Made by a program: the position numbers and the translations under genes. Shown piece by piece: positions 11,765 through 23,810 of a stretch of DNA of 64,000 nt. Source of the stretch: Lotus japonicus (Eukaryota > Streptophyta > Magnoliopsida > Fabales > Fabaceae); NCBI RefSeq assembly GCF_012489685.1, contig NC_080042.1, positions 58,199,069-58,263,068 of the forward strand, given 5' to 3'. How positions within the stretch are numbered: the first letter of the stretch is position 1; the number at the start of each line of letters is the position of its first letter. The notes under the pieces are model-generated. The model ran no database searches. It saw only the letters and a list, made by a program, of their open reading frames with translations, and had not been told where the DNA came from.

Positions 11765-12208
11765 GACGGTAAGGAGGAGAGGCCGAAAGTGAAGGAAAAT
11801 AATTAAAAATAAATAAATAAATAAAAAATAGGAGCGCTTGCTGGTCTGGGCTGAACCGGGTTAGGTGAACCGGATTGGTTCACTAATGTGCTGAACCGAA
11901 CGTGTGCAGTTCTGGAAGAAGAACGTTGCACAGATCTGGAACGGTGCAGAGAGGAGGGGAGCGGTGGAGAACAAGGGAAGCAGCAGAGGAGATAAAACGC
12001 GAAGGCAGTGGGCCTGTCGCGTGGAGGAGGGAAGGTGAGGAGGTGCGGCGAAGGTAGTGGGCCTAGCGCGCGCGGAGATGCACAGCTGCAGCGGCGGGGC
12101 TTGGAGAGGAAAGCACAGTGGCGGCTAGTGCAGGACAGCGGTGGCGGTGCGGAGAGAAAGAGCACGGCGACGGCTGAAGCGGAAGGAGGAGGGTAGGATC
12201 TTTAGAAA
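11765..12208 (-). other. Untranslated leader of the Copia element
   Basis: GC-rich sequence between the primer-binding site and the gag ATG at 11764. Short open frames on both strands look like composition artefacts. It probably holds packaging signals, but none can be pointed to. Confidence 0.5.
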
Positions 12209-12218
12209 GCTGATACCA
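12209..12218 (-). other. Primer-binding site of the Copia element
   Basis: TGGTATCAGC on the minus strand directly follows the LTR end (...CTTACA). This is the usual sequence complementary to the 3' end of plant initiator methionine tRNA in Copia elements. Confidence 0.85.
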
Positions 12219-12332
12219 TGTAAGATAGTAGGGTAAATTCAATTGGTGATTTTCTCATTCATTAGAATGGGTATAAATATACAAAGCATATGACCAAAGT
12301 CAACTAATAAATATATGAGACTAATTAACCTA
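12219..12332 (-). repeat. Upstream (5') LTR of the Copia element, 3' portion
   Basis: Matches 7360-7471 base for base as read by eye, then stops at the border of the inserted element. The remaining 60 bp are at 18388-18447. Confidence 0.9.
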
Positions 12333-13083
12333 AGGTGCCTGCTGTGGTGCCTCCTCCCAGATGCAGGTATGGTGCCTCCGCCTAGTTGGACCAGTAGCAA
12401 CAAAACATATATTAAATGATGTGTTTTTTCCATTTATCCTGAAATGATTTTTAAATAATATTGTTTTAGAAAAAAAAAGTTTATATATTTGCTAACTGGT
12501 CCCTAACTAAAACAGTTACCATGGTTAAACTAACTTTTTAACCTCCCTCATTCATTCAAGTGATCTGACTATTGTTCTTCTCATGGGAAGGAGGAGAAGA
12601 CGAAGTGGCAAAGAAGAACATTCCAGACAAGTGAGGGAGAGAGGAGAAGGCGAAGTTGCAGAGACGACGGAGAGGAAAGACGAGCGTGCGTTTGCGATTT
12701 GCCTTCGCTCTCACCGATCAAAGTTCATTTCTCATGTTTTCCTTGCTAATATTCGTTATTCAACGTTTTTTGGGTTTGATTGTTTGGTTTTCTTCGCAAA
12801 CATCGATTGATTTCTTCTTCTTTTTTTCGTCGCCTTTCGTTATTGCTTCATGATCTTCATAAAATTTTAATTTTTTAACGAATTTCCGTAACCGGATTCA
12901 GAAATTTCTGGGTTTATGTTCATAAAGTTTTGATTTTTGAACACATTTTTTATCTAGTTTTTCACCTTCTGTATTGCACAACTTTCAATCTGATGGATAG
13001 TTAATGTATTAGTAGCAGAATTGGTGTTAGTAATTTGGGCTTATTTCATCTCTTTTGGTTAGTCACACCACCTGTTTGGTGAT

Positions 13084-13266
13084 ATGCCTGAGAGAGGGGA
13101 GGAAAGTTTAGATCATTTACTTTTCTCTTGCAGGTTCGTATGGAACACCTGGAAGAAGTATTATATCTGGATTGGCCTCCAAACTGCTCTGCTCCTAGAC
13201 TATAAAATGCATTTCAATCATCATTGTACTGAGGTGGGATCAAAGAAGAAGATGGATGGTTATTAG
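13084..13266 (+). pseudogene. LINE reverse-transcriptase C-terminal zinc-binding (zf-RVT) fragment
   Basis: The 60-codon stretch contains EESLDHLLFSCRFVWNTWKK followed by YYIWIGLQ. This matches the plant LINE zf-RVT pattern ES..HLFF.C.....W....W.G. Upstream cysteines and the polymerase domain are absent. It is a decayed scrap carried in the 6-kb element. Confidence 0.6.
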
Positions 13267-13885
13267 TTTGATGCACTTGTGTTTGGACTCTATGGCTGAG
13301 GTGTTGTTTTAGTCTGTAGGTGCAAGGTAGAAGGATTCTCACTTTCCTGATCTTGTAATCCTACAGTGTGTATGGATGGTATAACTTGAAAGATGATGGA
13401 ATGCTCTGTTACTTTTGGGGCTTTTCTCATAGTGCAGGTTGGTTTAGATGTTGTTAACATATTGCTGGAGATGTTATATATTTGCTATTTTATATATGTT
13501 TTTGTTGCTGCAGTGGTTCATAAGGCCTCCAAGTGGGGTATTTGAATGAGAGCGCAACAATTTGGTTCGCAGGCAAGATAAGGTGCATTTACTGGGCACT
13601 TGAAGTGGAGGGACAAGTTTAGCTTTCCAAATTGTATTTCTGAGATGTAGATCCTCTACTGTTTGTGGGTGTCAATGTAAATTTTGTATTTCTAATATGA
13701 AGCCAGCACTAACCATCAAAATTGTAAATCTATCTGAGCTTTATTAGTGGCCGTTACAACTGCCAGAGACTAAACCCCAAACCGCCAATAAAAAATAATT
13801 TCAAATAAAATTGTGTTTCTAAAAAGGAAAAGAAATAATTTAGTTGTTTCTTTTTTATATAGACATAATTTAGTTGTTTCTATTA

Positions 13886-13886
<1 letters not shown>

Positions 13887-13925
<39 letters not shown>
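13887..13925. repeat. (TA)n microsatellite
   Basis: About 19 uninterrupted TA units in AT-rich DNA inside the 6-kb element. Confidence 0.97.
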
Positions 13926-13929
<4 letters not shown>

Positions 13930-14240
13930 CACAAATTTCAAAAAACAATTATCGCATTATATCCTCAAATTTTATTTTATTTTTACAGTATATTCTCAAA
14001 TTGTAGATATATAATATTATACACTGTTAAAATTGATAATGCTTTATTTTTATTTACATTTTAGGATGAAATAATTTATAAACTTCAAAAGACTAGTGTT
14101 TTTTTAGTTCGAACATGAATATGAGAAATATTTTGCAATTAAAAAATAAGGGTTCCAAACAATTTTCACAAAAGAAAAAATAGTTAAGTAAAGCTATAAG
14201 AAAATAATTTTAAATTGGTAAAAATCCTTTTGTTAGAGAA

Positions 14241-15470
14241 GTGGTGGCCCAACATGAGTCCCGGTGATGAGAAAGTCGAAGAAAGACCTTATTGGGTTTT
14301 ATAAGGAAGAGTGGTGGCCCGACATGAGTCCCAGTGATGGGAGGTCGAAGGAAGAACATATTGGGCATCATAAGGAAGAGTGACCCAACATGAGTTAAGT
14401 GATGGGAAAGTCAAAAAAAGACCTTCTTGGACTTTATTGGGCCTCATAAGAAAGAGTGGTGGCCCAACATGCGTCCCAGTGGTGGGGAAGTCGAAGGAAG
14501 TCCATATTGGGCCTCATAAGGAAGAGTGGCCCAACATGAGTCCCGGTGATGAGAAAGTCAAAGAAAGACCTTATTGGGCCTCATAAGGAAGAATGGTGGC
14601 CCGACATGAGTCCCAGTGATGGGAAGTCGAAGGAAGAACATATTGGACCTCATAAGGAAGAGTGGCCGAACATGAGTCTAGCGATGGGAAAGTCAAAGAA
14701 AGACCTTCTTGGACCTTATTGGGCCTCATAAGAAAGAGTGGTGGCCCAACATGCGTCCCGGTGATGCGGAAGTCGAAGGAAGACCATATTGGGCCTCATA
14801 AGGAAGAGCGACCCAACATGAGTTCGATTATGGGAAAGTCGAAGAAAGACCTTATTGTGCCTCATAAAGGAAAGTGGTGGCCCAACATGAGTCCCGGTAA
14901 TGAGAAAGTCAAAGAAATACCTTATTGGACATTATTGGGCCTCATAAGGAAGTGGTGGCCCAACACGAGTCTCGTGATGGGAAAGTCGAAGAAAGACCTT
15001 ATTGGGCCTCATACGGAATAGTGGTAGCCCAACATGAATCCCAGTGATGGGAAAGTCGAAGAAAGACCTTATTGGGCCTCATACGAAATAGTGGTAGCCC
15101 AACATGAATCCAGTGATGGGAAAGTCGAAGAAAGACCTTATGGGGCCTCATAAGGATTAAAAGTAGCCGAACATGAGTCCCGGTGATGGGAAAGTTGAAG
15201 AAAGACCTTATTGGACCTTATTGGGCCTCATAAGAAAGAGTGGTGGCCCAACATGATTCCCGATGACGGGGAAGTCGAAGGAAGACCATATTGGGCCTCA
15301 TAAGGAAGAGTGGCCCAACATGAGTCTCGGTGACGAGAAAGTCAAAGAAAGACCTTTTTGGACCTTATTGGGTCTCGAAAGGAAGAGCGGTGGTCCAACA
15401 TGAGTCCTTGTGATGGGAAAGTCGAAGAAAGACCTTTATGGGAACAGTGGTAGCCCAACATGAGTCCTAG
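14241..15470 (+). repeat. Minisatellite, about 18 units of 65-80 bp
   Basis: A tandem array of a unit reading roughly GTGGTGGCCCAACATGAGTC, CCGGTGATGGGAAAGTCGAA, GAAAGACCTTATTGGGCCTC, ATAAGGAAGA. Units vary by deletion of the GTG at the start and by insertion of a TGGACCTTATT block, giving lengths near 65, 70, 78 and 80 bp. The left part has a higher-order period: lengths 70, 65, 78, 67 then 70, 65, 78, 68 (280 and 281 bp). The frame stays open for up to about 120 codons, but units are not multiples of three, so coding is unlikely. Confidence 0.97.
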
Positions 15471-15514
15471 TTAGTCATGAACTCAATTAATACTATTTCG
15501 TGACAATTAATTAG

Positions 15515-15610
15515 TAAAATGTTTTCTAGTTTAGTGGTTGTTAGAAATATATATTCCTTAGAGGTCCCGAGTTCAATCCTTCTTGACTAACATTTTTAAC
15601 ATTAAGCTTT
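15515..15610 (+). mobile_element. Possible SINE-like fragment
   Basis: TAGTTTAGTGGTTGTTAGAA resembles a box A region. GAGTTCAATCC, 30-40 bp later, resembles box B. No tail or target duplication is clear, so this is only a resemblance. Confidence 0.35.
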
Positions 15611-17690
15611 TCCCTTTTATTTTTAACACCATCTTGCACTTCTATTTAAATCATATTTTCAATTTTTGGCATCTGTAACGCATGCAAGTGGGGGTTTAAA
15701 ACCGCCACTATTGCACAAATGATTTTTTACACAAAACTGACGCACTACAATCAATTGAAATTGATGAATAAAAACAAAGACTATCTATCCAGTCTGAATA
15801 ATGAACATATCCAAACTAACACTGCAATAGAAGTATTAAATTGCCAGACCATAAAAAGTTAAAAACCATAAGTTAAACCCTCATCCAACCAATGCTCTTT
15901 CTAATGTAACTTGCATCACTTTTAAGCTTTTCATATACATAAACACATAAATAAAATCACCTTCCAGACCACATAATGGGATATAACCCAACTACCCAAC
16001 AAACAAATACACAAACAGCCACCCCAACCAAATTTATTCTCCGGTACCCCCACCAAGTAATGAGACTCTGCACACTCGAAGGATAGAAAACAGCAGGAGG
16101 TATGCTTATGCAGCAGAAGCTAAAGCCCACCAATGGATCGTCAACATATTCACAGTAGCATTTGAGTTGTGTTGGTGATTGGATTGAAGCATATAGGGAA
16201 AACTGTGAAATGGGACCAACAAGGGCAGAAATCACAAGCAGTTTTCACTCATACAAGTCAATCACATCAAGCAAAAGCACAAACACTTATAGCAGTATGT
16301 AGTAGGGTGGGTGCATTTGGCTTCTGTATGCACCTTCAAGTAACAATAAGTCAATAACTATTTCAACCTTCAAAAATAAAGATAATCCAACAAGCACATG
16401 CATTATTTGCAGAACCATGAAACAATATAACAAACATTACTTAACAATATATTATACATTACTTAGAAGTTGATCACACAATCACTTGCAAATAGCACAC
16501 ACAGTAAGGTATCATATAAGACGTAATGCCTAATAATTTCTAATGCTCCAAAATCTGGTCCATGTCACATATTGTCATTTAGATAATACTTCCTACCTAA
16601 ATGACTTTGATCCAAATAACCTACATTTTTATCTTTTTTAAAAAGGTAATGGTAGCAACACAAGAGTGGAAAAACCCATCAAATATCTAAATTATTTAAG
16701 TAAGGAGATTAGGGAGCATATCAAATAAAGGAGCATAAGGACTTGGTGGAAGCAATCAAATAAACAAGATCTGATATCAAACAAAGCAAAGAATACAGAT
16801 TGAATCATCAAAGAATGAAAGGCATAACCTTTCCTCTTCGCACCCACACCATCCCACATAAACATGGAGGGAATTAATAGAGAAGGAGGAGCAGAAAGGA
16901 AAACAAGATAAACTGAGATTAAAGTTAAATATTGGAAATGTAGAAGGCATTGCCAAAAGATGTAAATCAATGTACCGAAAGATCTTTATTGGGCATTCCA
17001 TCAAGGAGAGAAGGTTTCATTACCCCTGCAATGACAAGCCAAATTCTAAGATTCAAAGCTTTGATGAGAAAAATGGAATTTTCAGTTTGAGTAACAGGAA
17101 GATAATGGCATGAGAAGTAGAAATAAAATTGTTCATGAGCTCATAAAGTTTCATATTATGCAGAAACCATAAAATGGAAAGGTGGAGATGGAAGCGCTAT
17201 TGACACATGTTGAGATTGTTAAATTCTTCTAGCTTATATTCCCAAATACTTTTCTCAGCAAGGCTTGCACTATAATTGTAATTTAAGCTAAACTCTTTTA
17301 CTTGAACCCGGGGAACTACTTCCACCAGAATATCATTAGACTCACTATAATCGAATTTAGAATCACTTACCACAATTACAAAAGAGATTCAAGATCATGA
17401 TTCTAGCTATCAATAGCCAAATAAACAGTGAATATGAACTCAAGTTGTAACAGCAATTCTAACTACACAAGAACTGATTAAAGAAAAAATAAATTCAAGT
17501 CATACAGTGAACATTTGGTCCTAATGATTAACAGAAATCTCCTTCGCTTATTCAAAATAATCACAAATTATAAAATTACCCTAACTAAATGATCGAACAA
17601 AAAAATTGGTTAAACGAACCATTCCAAATTGAAATCAACGATAGTGTAAGTTGAACCATACCAGTTAAACAGAGCATCCAATTCAGAAGC
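15611..17690. other. Non-coding interior of the 6-kb element
   Basis: AT-rich DNA with no frame of coding character on either strand; short frames at 15957-17004 carry no motif. It may be the intronic part of captured host DNA. Confidence 0.4.
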
Positions 17691-18120
17691 ACGTTTCTCT
17701 TCCTCAGAAGAATCCTACAATAAAGCTTCGACGGAGCACTTCTTTTGCAGAAGGACGACGAAGCCAATAGCGATTGCGTCCCTTCTCAACGACTGTGCTC
17801 CTGCTCAACGACGAACAAGCTTCGACGAGAGACAATGGCCAACGACAGTCACCGACGACGGTGGTGATTTGCAGTGAGCGATATTCGACGGAGCTATGCG
17901 GATGAACGTTAGGGTTCGATGGGAGAGTTTGAACGAAAGAGGAAGGTTAGGGTTCGATCTCTCTTCGACGAAGTAAGGATTCGATGGGAGACTCTGAAAG
18001 AAAGAAGGTTCATCTGAGTTCGTCGCAATTCGATTTGGCGTTTAGTAAAATGGGTTCTCCTACCTCAAAGATGATGAAGAAGTGTTAGATTAGGGTTTAC
18101 TGGTGTGTTGAAGATGAACC
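17691..18120 (-). other. GC-rich, 5'-gene-like segment near the right end of the 6-kb element
   Basis: Rich in CGACGA/TTCGTC and with repeats of GTTCGATGGGAGA (near 17916, 17945 and 17979). On the minus strand it resembles a plant promoter and 5' leader, mirroring the GC-rich segment at 12550-12850 inside the left end. No coding function is supported. Confidence 0.35.
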
Positions 18121-18387
18121 AAGAACAATAGAAAATGAACCAGCAATGTCTGTTTCAATCTTAAAACTAAATCTTACTCATGGTAAAAACTGATATTAAC
18201 CGGAGGAAACTTTCTAACAATTGCTAAAAAACCCTTCTCAAAATTTATTTCGAATTTATAGAAAAAAGATAATTTGATGAAAAATAAAAAATCTGGTATA
18301 ATAATTGCCACATGTCTCTTTCCTATTTGACATACCACATGGAGGTACCACACCCACATTTTCCCACAGGCACCACAGAATTCACCT

Positions 18388-18447
18388 TAACCCTAATTAC
18401 AGGAGAACAATTAGCTTAATTACAGGAGAATAATTCCTATTCTATCA
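18388..18447 (-). repeat. Upstream (5') LTR of the Copia element, 5' portion
   Basis: These 60 bp (TGATAGAATAGG on the minus strand) continue the LTR interrupted at 12332. They match 7466-7525 except near the insertion point, and are followed by the CATCA target duplication. Confidence 0.9.
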
Positions 18448-18486
18448 CATCACACAAACATATTTTCCTCATGGACTCTTTTTTTA

Positions 18487-18519
18487 CTAGTGTTCTTTAC
18501 CCGTGCGTTGCACGGCGAT
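18487..18519 (-). other. Helitron 3' terminus: hairpin plus CTAG
   Basis: The perfect 6-bp stem CCGTGC/GCACGG with a 3-base loop, then GTAAAGAACA and CTAG. This is the termination signal recognised during rolling-circle transposition in the family. Confidence 0.88.
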
Positions 18520-19102
18520 TAAATTTATTATAAAGATAAATCAGTAGTAATGTGTTTTTAACTTAGTTTAGTCTCTTTTGAGTAATTATCAAAGATATGG
18601 AATAAAACATATGTCACAAACATGTAGATGAATTGACCACAGTAAAAATATTTATTCGATGAGGTTTGTAGATACCTCAAAGTGTCATTACTTGAATAGT
18701 AATAAAAAACACATTTTTAAGTAATGCATTACATGACAATTGAAATAAGATAAACACAACAAAGACAACAACATGAACCCTATAGCCTTTGTAGTCCATG
18801 ATTAATGTTAAAGACATCATAACGGAGCTTGTTGTCAATCAAGCATATTTGTGCTATAGAACCTAGAAAGGAAGAAAAAATTATTAGTGTAATAATCAGT
18901 AACTAATACAAATATAAACTGTGCATAATTTGAAAGTGGTAAACTAACCTTATAGAAACGTCATGATAACTTCAAATTAGATGATCAATAACTTGCTTGA
19001 TATCTTTTTTTGTTGTATAACAATAAATATAATACCCATATCAGTTTTATATTTCTACCATTTAAATTGAAATTACTTATAAGATAAATAAAAACTTACA
19101 TG
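18520..19102 (-). other. Helitron 3' untranslated region
   Basis: AT-rich DNA between the helicase stop codon and the terminal hairpin. No gene is seen. Confidence 0.5.
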
Positions 19103-22100
19103 TCAAATATTATCAAAGACTTCTTGATACACTACGTTGCGTGTAGTGTTTGATACAACTCCTTCGTCATCTATGATAAGCATCTTCAACCCTTTTCTAG
19201 ATTTAACTCTAGAAAGTGCAACATATAGCTGCCTGTGAGTAAAGACAGGCCTTGGCAAATACAGTCCAACATGAGATAAAGATTGCCCCTGACTTTTATT
19301 TATAGTCATTACAAAACATAGAGCAACAGGGAATTGTCTACGCTGCAATTTGAATGGAATGTCAGAATTAGATGGAGTTAAACTCATCCTTGGAATAAAT
19401 GTTGTTTCACCCATATTGTTTCCATTTAAAACGGTAGCAACAATTATATATTTAGTCAAAGCATTGACTATCATTCGAGTGCCATTACACAACCCTGCAG
19501 CTTGGTCTATGTTTCGAATTAGCATGATAGGGACATCAACTTTCAGTTTAATTGCATGGTTTGGAATTCCAGAGCATTTGAAATCATTTAAGAATTCAGA
19601 TGTAAACCATTCTGCATTGACACCCGAATCTTCGTCTGACTTGCACGGAGTATCACAACTCAAATATTCTGTTTCATCACCAGGAATCATTCCTAACATA
19701 AAGTTGTTGATTTCCTCTACACATTCAAGTGTTGGTGCAAGGATCGCTCTTTCTTGGAAGAATGATTTTTTTTGCAAATTATGTGCAAGTTTTGGATATG
19801 CAAAATTAACTAATTCAAGCAACGGTTCCTTACACTGTTCAATAAGAAAATCTGGAGGAATCTCAATAAGTGTTTCTTCCTCATCAATCGTTTTAACTGT
19901 ACCATCTCCCACTTAAAGCAACCAATCAGCAAACTCTTTTATTTCTGCTGCTGAAGAAGTCGATGTAGCATTTTGCAATCTCATATTAATAGTCAGCTTC
20001 ATGACCTTGCAATGCTTCCACAAATATGAAGAATTGATAGCTGAACCGACAATTTCTGAACGACTTCCTTTGGAAATAACTGGAAGTATTTGTCTAAAGT
20101 CGCCTCCTAGTACCACAACTTTACCTCCGAATGGAATGTCATAACCATGGGTAAATTGAGTCTTCATAATGTCATTAAGAGATCTGTCTAAAGCTTCAAA
20201 GCAATGTTTGTTTAACATAGGTGCCTCATCCCAAATAATTAGGCTTGCTTTTTTCAATAATTCAGCTTTTGGGGAACCGTGACGAATATTACAGGTTGAA
20301 ATCTCATTTATTGAAATAGGAATAGAAAACCTTGAATGAGCAGTTCTACCTCCAGGTAACAATAGCGATGCAATTCCGCTAGATGCGACATTTAAGACGA
20401 TAAGGCCCCTTGAACGCAAAGCAGCAGATAATGTATTCCAGACAAATGTTTTTCCAAAACATTCAAAACAGCATCCAAAACATTCTTATAAACAATCTCT
20501 TGCTCTGAAGTAAGAGAACCGACCAATTCATCATGAATCTTTACCATTTCATCCCTATTATAATTCAACTCATCTGCAATGAATCTATTTTCAAAATTAT
20601 GAATTTCTGAAAATTTAGGGTATGGTAAACATGGAAATTCCTTCAGTGACCTTCCATTGCCTTGCAATATTTTTTCAATCTCAATCAGACATAAGTTCTG
20701 TAATTCTTCATCCTCTATACGAAGATCTGAATGAAATTAAATGAAATAAGGTAAATAATTTAAATTAGAAAATTGATTTAAATGCTTCAATTTTGATTTT
20801 TTTTACATGGTGAGAAAGAAAATGAATTTACACAACTTTAAGTTACATTCCTAATCACACTCACCATATTTTGATAATTTCAATTTAGAATTATTTTTAT
20901 AATCTGGTAGTAGTTTTATCTTCTGGACATTAAACACAGAACGACTATACATGTTAAATCAAGTTATTCCAACAATATGTTAAACAAATACGGAAATCAA
21001 GTTATTCCAACGTTCTAGAATTATACATGTTAAAAAAATACATGCATACTACTTCTTAAGGGATAAAAAAAATATATCTAATTATGGCTTTAAAAATAAT
21101 TTTGATGGAATACCTGGAATGTTGAGTGCTTTTCTTCTGTCATATAAAATCCCATCACTTAAAAGAGTCCAAGACTTTCTCCAAACTTCTTGTGGCCTAG
21201 AAATCAAGCTTGTCATCAGCATTCTGGTAAATAATTTCCTTAGTTGAGATCTGGAACCAAGCTCACTTGCAATTGAAATTGCATCAACATACTCTCGGTC
21301 ATCCTCCAGTAATCCCATCGCTTCGCATGCATCGCGGAATGTGAGATAAACAACAACCTTTACAGTTCTTATGCTTTTAAAACTGTCACAACCTTTTTGC
21401 CTATTTAATAAAACACGCATGTAGTAATTTTCTCCCATTCCAGGAGCAATAAATTGCAAGCGACCAAGAGAAATGCCTCTTTTCCTAGGAAGCCATATTG
21501 TTGATTTTTTGTTGTACACAAACTTGGAAGGAAATTCTGCATATGTGAGATTTCTCCTCTCCGAGTACTTCTTGCTGGCATCCATCCATGCCAAGAATTG
21601 AGTGCCCTTTTTAGTTGAGTTTTCCTTCACAACTTCCAAATCGTCATTCTCTTTGAATAAAACACTTTGTTGGTTTGGAAGATGAAATCCTAATCTCAAC
21701 ACTAGAGGCCACCTATCATGAATATCATATTTGAATGTTCTCCACGCGGCTTCACATGGAGTAAGGTACCTGCAAAATTAATTTGAGGAGTAAAGAACTA
21801 AATTCAAATGATATTAATCATACACTCATGTTATATGGTAGCTCCATTTTAGCTAAATTTTTATATTGTGTTATGTTAGTTTTAAACTTCTCTTCTAATG
21901 TTATTGAGAGTTTTCCTGGCTCACTTCACTAAATGGATTTTTTTCATCTTGATTGTGTCAATTTTTCATTGTATAGTTGAAAGCTTTATACAGAAGATAC
22001 TGGCATCAGATGTCCAAACTATGACTGAGAAGGCTCCAATTATTATGTGATTAGTTCCTTCTCAGATGGTTGAAATCTTCAGTTTTAGGACCTATTGAAT

Positions 22101-23512
22101 TAAATTTTTGCTGGATACCTGAAGAAAGATTTTGAAGATTGGTGGGAATTCGTCTCTAAACTATCTGAATCAATAAACTGTTTTCATTTCTCTAATAATT
22201 TTATTGCTTACTTTTGTGACTATACTTTAATTAGCTAACTATAGGCTTTGGGATGTGATAGCTGATTAAATAAGGTACTCCTTTATTGAACCATTTTATG
22301 ATCATAAAGGCTAAAACCTTATTATGCCCGGAACTGTGGAAACCATTTTATGATCATAAAGTGGAAATAATCTGACTTGTTATAATCCAGACATCAAGCC
22401 TCTAATTTGTATATATCAATTCTTAGACTATAAATTATTATTCTGTCTTAATGAATAAATAATGTGAAGCCAAATCAGAGAGTTATGGAATAAAAATCCT
22501 TTACCATTTTTTTCCACTACATTAGCTTACGAAATTTCATGTTTTCATCTTAAGATGGTTTTAATCAATTAATTAATTTTTTTTCACGCACAATTGTTGG
22601 AGGAATTTATGCATTCAATGCAAGAATAAACAAACAATAACTCAATTAATTTCTATATTAAAACATATTTGTGACTCGGAAAATTACCTGCAATCATAAT
22701 ATTGCTTGATTTCATCTTGTTGTTCAGAGTTGTCAGCACCGGTACCACCATTGGATATCTGAACATTGACTCTATCAGGTCCTTTGTTAATGTACTTGAA
22801 AAGATATTTTATAGCATTCGACTTATTGCAGTACTCAACATTGATGTGTCCTTGATAGCGCATAAGCAAGACCGGGTTATAAGGAACAACAAAACCATTA
22901 TCGAGAGGAACTCCTTTCTTCAAAATTGTAATCCCAGTTCTTCTTCTTCTTTTATAAATTGGATAATCATCATCATCATCTGTTGTGCAATTCTGGAATT
23001 TTTTTGGAAAGTGTTTAGAACACTTTCCATCGACCATGCAAACTGACTTAGGGTCAACAACACCACATGGACCATGCATCATGTATGATGATACTGCCTT
23101 GTATAAATTTGGATAAACTTTAGGATCAGGAAGCTCTGCAGAAACATGTTTGTCTATATCCTCAATTTTTTTAATTTTGTGTTGAGGTTGAAGCCACAAA
23201 AGTATGTGTGCATGAGGTAACCCACGCTTTTGAAATTCTACCGTGTACATTCCTGACATAAAAGAGATATGATGAAAGTTAAACATATTAATGAAAAAAA
23301 ATTACTGAAAAAACAAATGAAATAACAAACGAATGAACTTACCCGCATCAACCTTTCCAAATATCTTTCCTTTCTTTAAATCAGACATTAGGTTGTCAAG
23401 CTTCATCTTAAAAACACGTACACAAATATCTGGCCTGTCTTCTGCCTTTAAATTTCTGTGACGGACAAACCTCTGAATCTCACCCCATCCAGAATTGCAA
23501 GTAGCCGTTTAA
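19103..23512 (-). pseudogene. Helitron Rep-helicase (HUH endonuclease plus PIF1-type helicase), broken
   Basis: Four exons fit GT/AG borders: about 23512-23343, 23252-22688, 21769-21114 and 20726-19103. The first retains only the end of the N-terminal Rep region (TCNSGWGEI.RF, RPDICVRVFKMKLD). The second carries the HUH motif in KRGLPHAHILLWL and the tyrosine motif YLFKYINKG. The third has PCEAAW and FHLPNQQ. The fourth is the helicase: SLTSEQEIVY, Walker B WDEAPM, VVVLGGDFRQILP, INMRLQ, TINKSQGQSL and YVALSRV. Lesions: the N-terminus is missing; the Walker A loop is deleted near 20440, leaving GKTF directly after VLDAVLNV in a shifted frame; and a TAA at 19915-19913 interrupts FADWLL/VGDGT. 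The protein cannot drive transposition. Confidence 0.9.
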
Positions 23513-23810
23513 TTGTGCCATGGTCAGCCATGATTAAAAAACGTGTGTGAACCCCCAAAATTACGTATATTCCAAATTATGTTTCACATTAAATAGGATT
23601 TAATGACAAAATAAATTGCTTTTTTAATTTCTGAATCATATTTAATTCAATTCTGACCATTTTAAAATCGATGCCGAGTTTATTTCAAAATAGTAATTCC
23701 AATGCAAATTGGAGATAACACTTAATTATATATTGTGATAACTTAACTATAAAAAAATTATTAAAATAAATCAACAATATTTGTGATAATTATTTCAGAA
23801 TATAATTTAC

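Larger units (their letters stand above)
12333..18387. mobile_element. 6-kb non-autonomous DNA transposon inserted in the Copia LTR
   Basis: The insertion splits the Copia LTR. The ends are imperfect inverted repeats of about 60 bp: the left starts AGGTGCCTGCTGTGGTGCCT and the right, reversed, starts AGGTGAATTCTGTGGTGCCT. Both arms contain repeated GTGGTGCC/GTGGTACC motifs. The flanks show a slightly diverged 8-bp duplication (TTAACCTA at left, TAACCCTA at right). An 8-9-bp duplication suits Mutator or hAT elements; I cannot choose. There is no transposase. The cargo includes promoter-like GC-rich zones inside both ends (12550-12850, 17700-18060), a LINE scrap, a TA microsatellite and a minisatellite. 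It is younger than the Copia element. Confidence 0.85.
7360..18447 (-). mobile_element. Ty1/Copia LTR retrotransposon (Ale/RE1-like), with a 6-kb insertion in its 5' LTR
   Basis: The minus-strand element is bounded by a perfect 5-bp duplication CATCA (7355-7359 and 18448-18452). Its 166-bp LTRs read TGATAGAATAGG...ATCTTACA. The downstream LTR is 7360-7525. The upstream LTR is split: 12219-12332 and 18388-18447 are the two parts, separated by the inserted 12333-18387 element. A methionine-initiator-type primer site (TGGTATCAGC) abuts the upstream LTR, and a G-run polypurine tract abuts the downstream one. The first roughly 112 bp of the two LTRs appear identical and only a few bases differ elsewhere, so insertion was recent. 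Length without the insertion is about 5.0 kb. The lineage is inferred from the short LTR, single long gag-pol frame and gag without a zinc knuckle. Confidence 0.93.

Noticed and set aside
12008..12196. Small GC-rich plus-strand ORF
   Set aside because: It lies in the Copia leader, overlaps a frame on the other strand and has low-complexity composition only.
14241..15470. CRISPR-like array or repeat-protein gene
   Set aside because: There are no unique spacers between repeats, it is a plant context, and unit lengths are not multiples of three, so the open frames of up to 120 codons are accidental.
19350..19916. Plus-strand open frame of 188 codons
   Set aside because: It is the antisense shadow of the Helitron helicase C-terminus, whose motifs are on the minus strand.
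22290..22372. 21-bp direct repeat AACCATTTTATGATCATAAA as an insertion border
   Set aside because: The two copies are only about 50 bp apart inside a Helitron intron and bound nothing recognisable; simple local duplication.
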